From: Paenibacillus foliorum
GTDB lineage: Bacteria > Bacillota > Bacilli > Paenibacillales > NBRC-103111
Length of the DNA stretch: 64,000 nucleotides
Direction of reading: 5' to 3'
NCBI RefSeq assembly: GCF_013141765.1
Contig: NZ_WHOD01000027.1
Coordinates: forward strand, 1-64,000
The notes below the pieces were generated by a model. That model did not search any database and had not been told where the DNA came from. It saw only the letters and a program-made list of their open reading frames with translations. This document shows, in pieces, positions 8,441 through 19,074 of the stretch. The position numbers and the translations under genes are program-made. How positions within the stretch are numbered: the stretch's first letter is position 1; every line of letters starts with the position of its first letter.

Positions 8441-9431
8441 TTCCATGCTTCGTGAGGTGAAGGTAGAAGAAGCAATAGGCAAGGTGCTGGCTCATGATTT
8501 GACGCAAATTATTCCTGGAGCCTTCAAGGGGCGCTTATTTACGAAAGGCCATGTTATTACGGAGCAGGACATACCCGCTCTGCTGAGTATCGGCAAAGAG
8601 CATATCTATGTTATTGCAATGGAGGAAGGCTGGCTGCATGAGGATGAAGCGGCGATCCGCTTGGCTCGAGCTGCTGCAGGGGCCAACGTGTCATTGACGG
8701 ATCCGCATGAGGGCAAGGTTTCCTTAAAATCGACCATTCATGGATTGGTCAAAATCAATAAATCATTGGTTGATGCAGCTAATTCCATAGATCAGGTGGT
8801 CATGTCCACGCTGAAATCTAATACGGTTGTCAAACAGGGTCAAGTATTAACCGGAACCCGTGTTATTCCGCTTCTTGTTGAGGAGGAGAAGGTACGGCAG
8901 GTAGAGCAGCTTGCTGTTCTGCCTTTGGTTGAGGTTAAGCCGTTTCGTCGTTTGCGAGTAGGCTTGATTACTACAGGCAGTGAGGTGTACAAGGGCCGAA
9001 TCCAAGATAAGTTCGGGCCTGTTGTTCGTGAAAAGGTAGCTGCATTAGGCTCCGAGGTTATAGAACAGCGATTAACGCCGGACGAAAGCGATACGATTGT
9101 TAATGAAATTCGTTATTTTTTGGAGGAGCAGAAGGTTGATCTGATTCTGGTAACTGGCGGGATGTCGGTTGATCCGGATGATCGGACACCGGGAGCGATT
9201 AAGCAGGCTGGAGCGCGGATAATCAGCTACGGAACGCCGATGCTCCCTGGATCGATGCTGCTTATGGGCTATCTAGGCGAAGCGGAGGTGCCGGTGATGG
9301 GTTTGCCGGGTTGTGTGATGCACGACCCCTACACTTCGTTTGATGTGCTATTACCGCGTATTTGCGCAGGAGAGACTATAGTACGGGAAGATATTACGGA
9401 GCTGGGGTACGGGGGCTTGTACAATTGTTAG
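8427..9431 (+). CDS. MoeA-like molybdopterin-binding protein
   Basis: About 334 aa. The C-terminal half is a MoCF-biosynthesis domain: RVGLITTGSEVYKGRI, DLILVTGGMSVDPDDRTPG, PMLPGSMLL and VMGLPGCVMHDPYTSFD. The N-terminal half (AIGKVLAHDLTQIIPGAFKGRLFTKG) resembles the substrate-entry part of MoeA but is shorter than in canonical MoeA (about 400 aa). It may insert molybdate, or be a regulatory or storage MPT-binding protein found beside MoaB in Firmicutes. Candidate starts are GTG 8409, ATG 8421 and ATG 8427; the last has GAAGGGG about 9 nt upstream. Confidence 0.8.
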   Translation: MKKLDSMLREVKVEEAIGKVLAHDLTQIIPGAFKGRLFTKGHVITEQDIPALLSIGKEHIYVIAMEEGWLHEDEAAIRLARAAAGANVSLTDPHEGKVSLKSTIHGLVKINKSLVDAANSIDQVVMSTLKSNTVVKQGQVLTGTRVIPLLVEEEKVRQVEQLAVLPLVEVKPFRRLRVGLITTGSEVYKGRIQDKFGPVVREKVAALGSEVIEQRLTPDESDTIVNEIRYFLEEQKVDLILVTGGMSVDPDDRTPGAIKQAGARIISYGTPMLPGSMLLMGYLGEAEVPVMGLPGCVMHDPYTSFDVLLPRICAGETIVREDITELGYGGLYNC

Positions 9432-9491
9432 CGCATAAGCTAAGGCTGATGGGTGTCAGTCTAGTGTTATAGAAAGGAGTTGTTTCAACAA

Positions 9492-9845
9492 ATGAGCATA
9501 AGTCATATTTTGTTGATTGCTGTTGTTGTACTGGTCTTATTCGGTCCGAGCAAGCTGCCCGAGCTGGGGCGAGCCATTGGTAAGACGATGCGAGAATTCA
9601 AGAAAGGCGCTCAGGACTTGATGGAAGACGTTCATGCGTCTGCACCTCAAGAAGAGCGTAAAGATGTGACGCCGCGTCCGGGTCCCGATCCGGTATCCGG
9701 TATGATGCTTCCACCTGTATCGGCTCCATCTGAGCGACCAGCTCAGCAAGGTCAACAAGCGCAGGCACAGACGCAGCATGAGCAGGAGGCACCTCAGCAG
9801 ATTCGACAAGAAAAGTCAGCGGATACGCGGAGACTGCCTGAATAA
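9492..9845 (+). CDS. tatA: Sec-independent translocase subunit TatA
   Basis: 117 aa. A single N-terminal transmembrane helix (about residues 3-19), then the hinge FGPSKLPELGRAIGKTMREFKKGAQDL that forms the amphipathic helix of TatA/E proteins. The remaining ~75 residues are Pro/Gln-rich and probably disordered, longer than in many TatA proteins. It would oligomerise to let folded twin-arginine substrates cross the membrane with TatC. AAAGGAG lies 12 nt before the ATG; a TTG at 9480 directly abuts that site and is less likely. B. subtilis has rex between moaC and tatAy; no rex is present here. Confidence 0.93.
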   Translation: MSISHILLIAVVVLVLFGPSKLPELGRAIGKTMREFKKGAQDLMEDVHASAPQEERKDVTPRPGPDPVSGMMLPPVSAPSERPAQQGQQAQAQTQHEQEAPQQIRQEKSADTRRLPE

Positions 9846-9887
9846 GCTTCACGTTTACCACTTTACAGCTAGGTTGGTGAAACCTTT

Positions 9888-10646
9888 ATGGATATGGATG
9901 ATGCGATGTCGCTCGTCGAGCATCTGGGTGAGCTTCGCAAACGAATTATTTGGATTATCGTCGTTCTAATTATTGGTATGGTTATCGGGTTGATTTTTGC
10001 GCAGCCCCTAATCACTTATCTCAAGCAAGTACCTCCTGCGGACGGAATTAGCTGGAACGTATTTTCTCCTTGGGATGCCATACGGATGTACATGAATTTT
10101 GCATTGGTTACGGGCCTTATTGTTACACTACCGTTTGCTCTGTACCAAATTTGGTCTTTTTTAAAGCCGGGGTTGCGTATAGAGGAACAGAAAGCTTCAT
10201 TGATGTTTGTACCCTTCGCCTTCTTATTGTTTCTGATTGGCTTGGCGTTTGCGTATTTTGTCGTTTTCAAAATGGCCTTTCTGTTTACATCGAGTATTAC
10301 AGAGAAGCTGTCGCTGCAAGAGACCTATGGGATCTCCCAATATTTCACGTTTATGTTTAATATTTTGATTCCAATTTCACTTCTGTTTGAGCTTCCTATT
10401 GTTATCATGTTTTTAACCAAGCTTCGTATCTTAAATCCTAAACGGCTGCATACTCTGCGTCGCTATGCCTATTTGCTGCTTGTTATTGTAGCGTCCATGA
10501 TTACTCCGCCCGATGCGGTGTCTGCGATTGTCGTCTCTGTGCCTATGATCCTGCTCTACGAGTTCAGTGTGCTGTTATCCGGGGTTGTATACCGTAAGCA
10601 GCTGCTCAAGGATAAGGCGTGGGAGGAAGAATTCGGAGAGAAATAA
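9888..10646 (+). CDS. tatC: Sec-independent translocase subunit TatC
   Basis: 252 aa with six predicted membrane helices. Family marks are the N-terminal HLGELRKRI with the conserved Glu and Arg, FSPWDAIRMYMNFAL, the periplasmic-side LPFALYQIWSFLKPGL, the ELPIVIMFL segment, and ITPPDAVS near the C-terminus. TatC is the receptor for twin-arginine signal peptides and pairs with the TatA encoded 42 nt upstream. The ribosome-binding site is weak, which may mean translation depends on tatA. A strong terminator follows. Confidence 0.94.
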   Translation: MDMDDAMSLVEHLGELRKRIIWIIVVLIIGMVIGLIFAQPLITYLKQVPPADGISWNVFSPWDAIRMYMNFALVTGLIVTLPFALYQIWSFLKPGLRIEEQKASLMFVPFAFLLFLIGLAFAYFVVFKMAFLFTSSITEKLSLQETYGISQYFTFMFNILIPISLLFELPIVIMFLTKLRILNPKRLHTLRRYAYLLLVIVASMITPPDAVSAIVVSVPMILLYEFSVLLSGVVYRKQLLKDKAWEEEFGEK

Positions 10647-10707
10647 CACCTGGTTCCACAGTCATTTAAAGCTAGTGCTAATGACTGTGGAACTCAGGTG
10701 TTTTTTT
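10645..10707 (+). terminator. Strong Rho-independent terminator after tatC
   Basis: A long near-perfect inverted repeat (about 10645-10666 with 10680-10702) has a 13-nt loop and is followed by seven T residues. It separates the tat genes from the heat-shock operon. Confidence 0.92.
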
Positions 10708-10856
10708 GCTTAGAATCGACATTTCGCCGTATTTCTACAAGCTAATGTCTACTTGGATTGAATGTATAGGGTGCTGTTGGTGGCTGTATCGGATGACCGT
10801 ATATTTTACTTTTGGATGGATAGAATGATTGGGGTGTGAAAATTCGGTAAAAGCAC

Positions 10857-10885
10857 TTGCAAATTTGCTGCAAACTGAGTATCAT
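10857..10885 (+). promoter_or_regulatory. Vegetative promoter of groES-groEL
   Basis: TTGCAA (10857-10862) and TATCAT (10880-10885) are separated by 17 nt, a good sigma-A match. The predicted start is just upstream of, or within, the CIRCE element, the normal position for repression by HrcA. Confidence 0.7.
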
Positions 10886-10896
10886 AATAAGTGTTG

Positions 10897-10923
10897 TTAG
10901 CACTTAAGGTATTTGAGTGCTAA
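10897..10923 (+). promoter_or_regulatory. CIRCE operator (HrcA site)
   Basis: TTAGCACTT, 9-nt spacer, GAGTGCTAA. This matches the CIRCE consensus with only one mismatch at the last base of the left arm. It lies 43 nt before the groES start and predicts HrcA repression relieved by heat shock. Confidence 0.95.
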
Positions 10924-10965
10924 TGTGAAGAAATTTAGAACCATATATAAGGAGGCTATTTTCTA

Positions 10966-11247
10966 ATGATCAAACCTTTAGGTGATCGCGTTGTCATTGA
11001 AGCCATTGCTAAGGAGGAAACGACCGCAAGCGGTATCGTTCTACCTGAAACTGCCAAGGAAAAACCGCAAGAAGGTAAAGTTGTAGCGGTAGGCAGCGGA
11101 GCACTAAAAGACGGAGAGCGTATTCCGCTTGAAGTTAAGGAAGGCGACCGTATCATTTTCTCCAAATACGCTGGTACTGAAGTTAAATTTGAGGGCCGCG
11201 AGCTTCTAATTTTGCGTGAAAGCGACATCCTTGCTGTTCTAGCTTAA
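10966..11247 (+). CDS. groES: Co-chaperonin GroES (Hsp10)
   Basis: 93 aa, normal length. Family marks are [13 protein letters not shown] at the N-terminus, the mobile loop around [20 protein letters not shown], and [19 protein letters not shown]. It caps the GroEL ring during ATP-driven folding. AAGGAGG lies 10 nt before the ATG. groEL follows after 157 nt without an intervening terminator, so both should respond to the CIRCE element. Confidence 0.97.
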   Translation: MIKPLGDRVVIEAIAKEETTASGIVLPETAKEKPQEGKVVAVGSGALKDGERIPLEVKEGDRIIFSKYAGTEVKFEGRELLILRESDILAVLA

Positions 11248-11311
11248 TTAAGGTTCCTATACGAATAGACGCCTCATCAGCTGCTAATGTAATTAGTGAG
11301 CATATACTTAA

Positions 11312-13045
<1,734 letters not shown>

Positions 13046-13081
13046 TATCGCCCCCAGATAGCTCTTATATATCAAGGAATT

Positions 13082-13109
13082 AGGTCCCTTTCGGGGCCTT
13101 TTTCTTTTT
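13082..13109 (+). terminator. Rho-independent terminator of groES-groEL
   Basis: A 7-bp stem AGGTCCC/GGGGCCT (13082-13088 with 13093-13099) with a TTTC loop is followed by TTTTTCTTTTT. Confidence 0.85.
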
Positions 13110-13220
13110 GGAAATTCATATTAAGCCGCGTCCTAATCTCTCCTGATCTGGTTATTGTTGGGTACAGATAAATAGCTTTTCTCCAATCATGATGTTAATC
13201 TAACGAAATAATTGAGCCTA

Positions 13221-13229
13221 TGATATAAT
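13221..13229 (+). promoter_or_regulatory. Extended -10 promoter element
   Basis: TGATATAAT (TG-N-TATAAT) lies 21 nt before the GTG of the coiled-coil gene. No clear -35 is visible, which is tolerable for extended -10 promoters. Confidence 0.5.
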
Positions 13230-13250
13230 AACTCATGGGAGCGTGATTTT

Positions 13251-13655
13251 GTGGAGGAACTGCTGAACCGAATATTATCTGAGTTACAGGATGTCAAAGC
13301 GTCGGTTAATCGTCTTGAAACCAAAGTAGATCAACTTGACGTAAAAGTGAACCAATTGGATGCCAATGTGGACCAACTCGATTCAAAAGTGATTCAACTC
13401 GAAGCAAGATTTGATCAACTTGATTTGAAAGCGGACAGACTTGAATTAAAAGTAGATCGTCTTGAGGCCAAAGCAGATCGTCTTGACACAAGAGTAGAGC
13501 AGCTAGAATGCAGTATAAGAGAGCAGCATATCGAGAATATAGAGGCAGATAATCGTCTGCTTGAGTCGATTAGAACAACTAACGAGCGGCTTGATTATCA
13601 ACGTGATAAAATATCTCGCACAGAAGAACAAACATATCTACTTAAACAAAAGTAG
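13251..13655 (+). CDS. Small heptad-repeat coiled-coil protein
   Basis: 134 aa from a GTG start with GGGAG 9 nt upstream. Residues about 20-88 are at least nine back-to-back heptads of the form (D/N/E/I)-(Q/R)-L-(D/E)-x-(K/N/R)-(V/A/F), for example DQLDVKV, NQLDANV, DRLEAKA. Leu and Val/Ala fall at a and d positions, so a parallel helical bundle is predicted. The remaining ~45 residues are charged and helical. It has no signal peptide or membrane helix. Similar small proteins are common in Bacillales, often of unknown role. It has its own promoter and terminator. I do not assign a function. Confidence 0.75.
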   Translation: MEELLNRILSELQDVKASVNRLETKVDQLDVKVNQLDANVDQLDSKVIQLEARFDQLDLKADRLELKVDRLEAKADRLDTRVEQLECSIREQHIENIEADNRLLESIRTTNERLDYQRDKISRTEEQTYLLKQK

Positions 13656-13746
13656 TACCTCATAAAGTTATAAACCTCCTTGTAATCCCGACGATGAATT
13701 ACCGAGATATCGGTTACCCATACCACGAATGTGGAATTAATGAGAA

Positions 13747-13790
13747 AGACTTCCAGCAATTCATTAGAATTGTGAGAAGTCTATTTTTGT
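13747..13790 (+). terminator. Rho-independent terminator after the coiled-coil gene
   Basis: AGACTTC (13747-13753) pairs with GAAGTCT (13776-13782); an inner CAATTC/GAATTG pair extends the stem around an ATTA loop. ATTTTTG follows. Confidence 0.75.
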
Positions 13791-13814
13791 TCAAAGCCGA
13801 GTGAATTTTGCATG

Positions 13815-13823
13815 TGATATAAT
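13815..13823 (+). promoter_or_regulatory. Extended -10 promoter element
   Basis: TGATATAAT lies 39 nt upstream of the SWIM-protein start, with the same 9-nt extended -10 as the one upstream of the coiled-coil gene. The -35 is poor. Confidence 0.5.
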
Positions 13824-13861
13824 AAATTATCTATATATGAGCTATGGAGGATCCAAGAATT

Positions 13862-15565
13862 ATGTTCGAATTAACCTATGAAAATCTATTTCAGAACATT
13901 CGTCCCTATTTCTCCTCAATTATTTTGAAAAGAGGTTGGGAATATTACCGCGAAGATATGGTGGAACGGTTCCGTATGGAGAACGGTTCAATAGTCCAAG
14001 CTATAATCTATGGCTCCGATTTATATAAGGTGAGGTTGGATATTAAGCATTTTTCTAGCAGTGAATGCAGTTGTCCCTATAATGGCTACTGCAAGCATAT
14101 GGCTGCAGTTATGTTTGAGGCGGTTAGACAAGTGGGTTTACAGCCTCTTCAATTTTTAACGCCCGATCGGAAGTTGATGATTAACTCCAAACCAGCAGCC
14201 AATCATAAACCTGTAGACACTTTGTTCGCGGTGCAAGCAGAGATGGATTTAGGTGGATTACAGGTGTCGGCCTCAGTTTCAAATGGAGGTATATCCAATC
14301 CTACCCTACCTACAATTGCAGCAGCGGAGGGTGCTTCCATAGCTATAAAACCTGTCACAACACCAAAGGAAGTAGGCTCTGTAACAGATTGGCATCGTTA
14401 TTTTGAAAAGCAATTCAGCAATTATTCCATCTACAGCTCCGGAGCTCTGGATAGCTTTTTTGATGAGGTTTCGAGTAAGCTGCTAATATTTGGACAAGGC
14501 TGGAATCCTTCGCTAAAGGTATTGTATGAGATGAACGTCCTACTATTCATAATGAAACGAACAGATGTTTTACAGCAGCAGATCGAGCGTAACTACTCTT
14601 ATTATTCACACTCGTACGGACAAGGCTTTCGTGCTATTTCGAAGCAATGTTATGAACAATTTCTTGTCCTCGATTCGCAAATGAATAGCATGGAAGTAAG
14701 TCAATTGAACCCGAGTTATATGCAAGAAACAGCAGCTTTTTTAGCGGCATACAGCTCTCCTAAGCATAGCTCCATGATGCGCTGGCGAGATACATATAGC
14801 TTATTATGGTGGGGATTGCTGAGAGATGAGGCCAGAATCGGCAATGAAAAGGATCGACTGGAGTCGATATCGGAGCATCAAGAGCAGCTTTCTCCCAGAC
14901 AGAAGCAAGACATAAGTATGAACCTGGCTCTTTTCGATGTGATAGAAGGAAATGATCAGCAAGCCATGCAAAGGACAAATAAACTGCCGAACAGGCAGCC
15001 GAGCTTGTATGTCTTTTTTCTGCAAGCCTTTATGACCAATCAGGAATGGGACCGATTAATTGACTGGCTGAAATGGCTCCGTCCTTTAGTACAATCATCA
15101 GGTACTTCTCATATGGAGACTTATTTTCATTATTGGCAAGAAGCGGCCAAGCATCGGGAGCTTGCTGAAGAGTGGCTTGATATCGTTTGTTCTATGCTGC
15201 CTTCGAGCTTTACCTACTATTCCCGATATTTATTGAAGCATCAGCAGTATCGGCGGTGGATTGATCTTCAGATGATATTTGAACGGACTCCTTTTGAAAT
15301 CGAAAAAGAAAGCTTAAAGCTGATTGAAGCGCATGACAGGAATCTGTTACTGCCACTTTATCATTTATCAGTAGAGCGTTTTATTTTGCAGAAAAACCGT
15401 GCTGCCTATAAAAGTGCCGTAAGGCTCATGAAAAAGCTCAACCAATACTACAAGCATTTGGGGGAACAGGAGCACGGGCAGCGTTACTTGATGCATATCA
15501 AAAAACAATTTTCGCGCTATCGCGCTTTTCAGGAGGAATTGCAGAAAGGAAAGCTTATCCAATGA
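13862..15565 (+). CDS. SWIM zinc-finger protein (YwqB-like)
   Basis: 567 aa. The SWIM motif is CSCPYNGYCKH at about residues 69-79 (CxC...CxH zinc site). The rest is mainly helical without recognised catalytic motifs. SWIM domains bind DNA or protein partners. The start ATG 13862 has GGAGG 11 nt upstream; an ATG at 13844 overlaps that site. The stop codon overlaps the start of the following SNF2 helicase by 4 nt (ATGA), so the two are coupled. B. subtilis pairs a SWIM protein (YwqB) with a SNF2 helicase (YwqA) in the same way, suggesting a two-component DNA or nucleoprotein remodelling unit. The role in cells is unknown. Confidence 0.85.
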   Translation: MFELTYENLFQNIRPYFSSIILKRGWEYYREDMVERFRMENGSIVQAIIYGSDLYKVRLDIKHFSSSECSCPYNGYCKHMAAVMFEAVRQVGLQPLQFLTPDRKLMINSKPAANHKPVDTLFAVQAEMDLGGLQVSASVSNGGISNPTLPTIAAAEGASIAIKPVTTPKEVGSVTDWHRYFEKQFSNYSIYSSGALDSFFDEVSSKLLIFGQGWNPSLKVLYEMNVLLFIMKRTDVLQQQIERNYSYYSHSYGQGFRAISKQCYEQFLVLDSQMNSMEVSQLNPSYMQETAAFLAAYSSPKHSSMMRWRDTYSLLWWGLLRDEARIGNEKDRLESISEHQEQLSPRQKQDISMNLALFDVIEGNDQQAMQRTNKLPNRQPSLYVFFLQAFMTNQEWDRLIDWLKWLRPLVQSSGTSHMETYFHYWQEAAKHRELAEEWLDIVCSMLPSSFTYYSRYLLKHQQYRRWIDLQMIFERTPFEIEKESLKLIEAHDRNLLLPLYHLSVERFILQKNRAAYKSAVRLMKKLNQYYKHLGEQEHGQRYLMHIKKQFSRYRAFQEELQKGKLIQ

Positions 15566-18500
15566 TTAAACTTGACACCTTGACCCTTAGCGCAGAGCGG
15601 CAAGTCAATGGAGATTTTCATTTTAAAGGTATGGGAAAAGAGCATTCTTTGCTTACCTCGAATGAGCTTAGAATTCGCTTGTTTGCTTGGCATAGGCATT
15701 CTTTTTATGGAGCGATACTAGGCGGTAAGGCTGAATATGAGGATAACTTCGGTCTTTATTTATCGCCCTACACGGCACTGGATTACTTAGCTTCCGATTC
15801 CGCATCGCTTCATGGACGTATCGAATGGGATCCTAAGCTTCAAGTGTTGAAACATGCAGCTGTTATCTTCATGGAGGCACTATCCGAGGGCTGGTTTATC
15901 CCATCGTTCGAGGAGTGGAAGCAGGGGAGGACAGGCTGGAAGCTGCTGCTTCCTAAGGAGAAAGAGTCTAACTATGAGAAGCTTCTTAATGATGCGGAAC
16001 AACTGGAAATTACCTACATGTCAGCTTGGTTTCAAAGTGCTGCTAACGAGCTGCTGCAAGGTACCACTAATACGATGGAAGCATGGGCGGAGCTTTGTAT
16101 GGAACAGCAGGCTCTGGACCACTCGGAGCTGCCTGCCAACGTGGGTCGCGAAGCATTCACAGTTTCGAATTTTAATCAGGAGGAGAGTTTATCCTTCGAT
16201 TGGCTGGATGAAGAGGAATGGCTCGTTTCAATAGGATGGAAGCAGGACGATGTCCCATTTAAAGTCTGCATTCAACTGGCGGAACCGAACATGGATATGG
16301 AGTGGGAATCACCGAAAAAAGTTGACGAGGAATGGCATCTGAAAGTGCTCCTACAGGCTAAAAATGACTCTAATCTGCTATATGAGGTTCAGGAGACTTT
16401 TTTAAATAACGGCAGTATGCCAAATGATTTACCAGATCATTGGCGTAGCTTTTATGAAGCTCGGTTATCTAAGGATATCGGTAAGCTGCTTCGCATTGTA
16501 CCTATGCTGAGGCTGATTGAAGGGGAACCAGACCAAATAGCAACAACTTTGTCGGACGACCAGGCTTGGACGGTTATGGAAGAAAGCAGCTTGCAGTTAT
16601 TGAAGGCAGGTTACTCCCTATTACTGCCATCATGGTGGGAAGAATTGAGAATGCTCAGACCTAGGCTCAAAGCGCAGTTAAAAACCTCGGTTGGATCCGG
16701 ACGCGAATCTTTGCTAGGACTAGGGCAGCTGATGCAGTTTGATTGGAAAATAGCCATAGGCGGCATGGATCTGTCAGAAGAAGAGTTCATGAAGCTTGCT
16801 TCCGAGAAAAAAAGAATGATGTACATTCGCGGCAGATGGATTCAATTGGATCCAGCTTTTTTGGAGCAAGTCCGTCAAGCGATGAAGAAGGTCGATCAGA
16901 AACGTGGCATGTCCTTTCGGGATGTACTCCAGCTTCAGCTGCTTGGTATGGAAGATTCTGAGCGGCCGGTAGGTTCTGGGGAATCCCTTTCTGAAGATGC
17001 ATCTTCAAGCGGAGGACTGCAGATTCAAATTGAGCTAAATAAACACATGCTGAAGCTGATGAATCAATTGCAGCAAACCAAGCAAATTCCGCAGGTTCAG
17101 CCTCCAGCTTCCCTTCAAGCAGATTTGCGCAGCTATCAATTAGATGGACTCTCTTGGTTGTTGTTCCTTCGCAAATGTGGTTTGGGAGCCTGCTTGGCCG
17201 ATGATATGGGTCTCGGTAAAACCATTCAGTTTATATCTTACCTACTTCAAGTCAGAGAGGGGAGCCTAAGCTCATCGGAGAATAAGGGATCTGTTGAGAA
17301 GGGTGTACCTGCATTACTCATCTGTCCGACTTCTGTGTTGGGTAATTGGCAGAAGGAGCTTCAAAGATTCGCTCCAACGCTCCAGATTCATCTGCACTAT
17401 GGTTCTCAGCGGGCCAAAGGAGATGCGTTTATGGATTCTATCCATGGAGCTGACTTGGTAATGTCCACCTATTCTTTAGCTCAAATGGATGAGGAGGAGC
17501 TTTCAGGTGTTAAGTGGGATTGTATTTGTTTGGATGAAGCGCAAAATATTAAAAACGCCTATACCAAGCAGTCCACCTCGATACGGAAACTGGAGGCCAA
17601 TCACCGTATTGCGCTAACAGGCACGCCTATTGAGAATAGGTTGACTGAGCTATGGTCAATCTTTGATTATATCAATCCTGGCTATTTGGGCAGCTTAAAA
17701 TCATTTACTCACAATTACGTGAACGCAGTTGAGCGAGACAGCGATTTACAGCTAACCGGACAGGTTCAAAAGCTGATCCGTCCCTTCCTACTGCGTAGGG
17801 TCAAAAAGGATCCTGCCATTCAGTTGGATCTGCCGGATAAGAATGAAATGAAAGCCTATGTTTCGTTAACTGTGGAACAGGGGGCTTTGTATGAGAATGT
17901 AGTTCAAAGTCTTATGGATAAGATTGATACATTAACCGGCATCGAGAAAAAGGGGCTAATCCTTGCCACATTGACTAAGCTGAAGCAAGTATGCGATCAT
18001 CCTGCATTGCTGCTTAAGGAAAATGGGCAGGTCACATGGGAAGACCGTTCTGCCAAAATGATGCGGCTGCTCGAAATGATCGATGAGCTTAGGGATGAGG
18101 GGGACAACTGTCTAATTTTCACCCAGTATATTGATATGGGCCATATGCTGCAAGCAGCCATTGAGCAGGTACGAGGTGAGCCGGTTCAATTTTTGCATGG
18201 GGGCGTCCCCAAAGCTAAGCGAGATGAAATGATTGAGAGATTCCAGGACCTGACCCTTCCGAAGGAACAGCAGTGCGGCATCTTTATTCTGTCCTTGAAG
18301 GCTGGCGGCACCGGACTTAACCTTACAGCGGCCAATCATGTTTTTCACTTCGATCGTTGGTGGAATCCGGCCGTTGAGAACCAAGCAACAGACCGGGCTT
18401 TTCGTATCGGGCAGACCAAGGATGTACAGGTTCATAAATTTGTGACACTGGGCACTTTGGAGGAGCGTATTGATGAAATGCTTGAACGCAAGCAGGGACT

Positions 18501-18603
18501 CAGCCAACAGATTATTGGGACTGGGGAGAACTGGGTTACGGAAATGTCTACGGACGAGCTTAGAGAGCTATTTTCTCTGCGTCAGGATACATTAGGGAAG
18601 TGA
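15562..18603 (+). CDS. SNF2-family ATP-dependent helicase/translocase (YwqA-like)
   Basis: 1013 aa. The N-terminal ~480 residues are a helicase-associated region without known catalytic motifs. The two RecA-like lobes follow: Q-motif-like LRSYQLDGLSWL, Walker A DDMGLGKT (about 547-554), ICPTSVLGNWQKEL, DEAQNIKN (Walker B, about 657), ALTGTPIENRLTELWS, LRRVKKD, then C-lobe LIFTQYIDMGHML, LSLKAGGTGLNLTAANHV and motif VI NQATDRAFRIGQ. All motor residues are intact, so it should be a dsDNA translocase, not necessarily a strand-separating helicase. It is translationally coupled to the SWIM protein and followed by a small repeat-rich gene. Confidence 0.93.
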   Translation: MIKLDTLTLSAERQVNGDFHFKGMGKEHSLLTSNELRIRLFAWHRHSFYGAILGGKAEYEDNFGLYLSPYTALDYLASDSASLHGRIEWDPKLQVLKHAAVIFMEALSEGWFIPSFEEWKQGRTGWKLLLPKEKESNYEKLLNDAEQLEITYMSAWFQSAANELLQGTTNTMEAWAELCMEQQALDHSELPANVGREAFTVSNFNQEESLSFDWLDEEEWLVSIGWKQDDVPFKVCIQLAEPNMDMEWESPKKVDEEWHLKVLLQAKNDSNLLYEVQETFLNNGSMPNDLPDHWRSFYEARLSKDIGKLLRIVPMLRLIEGEPDQIATTLSDDQAWTVMEESSLQLLKAGYSLLLPSWWEELRMLRPRLKAQLKTSVGSGRESLLGLGQLMQFDWKIAIGGMDLSEEEFMKLASEKKRMMYIRGRWIQLDPAFLEQVRQAMKKVDQKRGMSFRDVLQLQLLGMEDSERPVGSGESLSEDASSSGGLQIQIELNKHMLKLMNQLQQTKQIPQVQPPASLQADLRSYQLDGLSWLLFLRKCGLGACLADDMGLGKTIQFISYLLQVREGSLSSSENKGSVEKGVPALLICPTSVLGNWQKELQRFAPTLQIHLHYGSQRAKGDAFMDSIHGADLVMSTYSLAQMDEEELSGVKWDCICLDEAQNIKNAYTKQSTSIRKLEANHRIALTGTPIENRLTELWSIFDYINPGYLGSLKSFTHNYVNAVERDSDLQLTGQVQKLIRPFLLRRVKKDPAIQLDLPDKNEMKAYVSLTVEQGALYENVVQSLMDKIDTLTGIEKKGLILATLTKLKQVCDHPALLLKENGQVTWEDRSAKMMRLLEMIDELRDEGDNCLIFTQYIDMGHMLQAAIEQVRGEPVQFLHGGVPKAKRDEMIERFQDLTLPKEQQCGIFILSLKAGGTGLNLTAANHVFHFDRWWNPAVENQATDRAFRIGQTKDVQVHKFVTLGTLEERIDEMLERKQGLSQQIIGTGENWVTEMSTDELRELFSLRQDTLGK

Positions 18604-18615
18604 GGTAGAGGATGA

Positions 18616-19074
18616 ATGGAGGAACGTCAGTCTAAACATGCTGCGGAGCAGGTTGTGGGAGTGGGAGAAGGAGTGGAAACGGATAGGCAGGTAGGAGAGA
18701 CGAGAGAAGCAGAGGAAGCTAATGGGCGAGTAAAGGAAGCGGGAAAAACAGAGCGGGCTGAGTGGCAAGTAGAGGAAGCGGCAAAAGCAGGGCTAGCTGA
18801 GTGGCAAGAAGAGGAAACGGGGCGAGCAAAGTTGCAAGTAGCAGATGCGGAAGAAGCCAAACAATCTCCTGAAGCCGTTGAAGTGGTTAAAGAAGATCAA
18901 GCAGTTGAGAAAGAAGAGAAGGTAAAGAAAACGCGTGGGCCCAGAAAAAGCAAAACGGCTGCTGTTGAAGACTATACGTTACAGTTTAATCTAGTCACTA
19001 GCCCGCACATCAAAGATATGTCTCTACAGTGGCAGAAATTATATGCCGCAGTGTCTGCCGCGGTTAAGAAGTAG
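18616..19074 (+). CDS. Small charged repeat-containing protein of unknown function
   Basis: 152 aa, beginning 12 nt after the SNF2 stop, with GAGG 10 nt before the ATG. Residues about 10-85 are Glu/Ala-rich and contain imperfect 13-14-residue repeats (KTERAEWQVEEA, then KAGLAEWQEEE, then RAKLQVADAEEA). These can be seen in the DNA as related stretches of about 42 nt. A Lys/Arg-rich linker (KKTRGPRKSKTA) leads to a more ordered C-terminus (YTLQFNLVTSPHIKDM ... LQWQKLYAAVS). The C-terminal module looks like the conserved part. I do not recognise the family; its position suggests a partner of the SWIM-SNF2 pair. Confidence 0.6.
   Translation: MEERQSKHAAEQVVGVGEGVETDRQVGETREAEEANGRVKEAGKTERAEWQVEEAAKAGLAEWQEEETGRAKLQVADAEEAKQSPEAVEVVKEDQAVEKEEKVKKTRGPRKSKTAAVEDYTLQFNLVTSPHIKDMSLQWQKLYAAVSAAVKK

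Noticed and set aside
13300-13500. Possible CRISPR-like or tandem DNA repeat
   Set aside because: The 21-nt period has no identical repeats with unique spacers; it follows from protein heptads.
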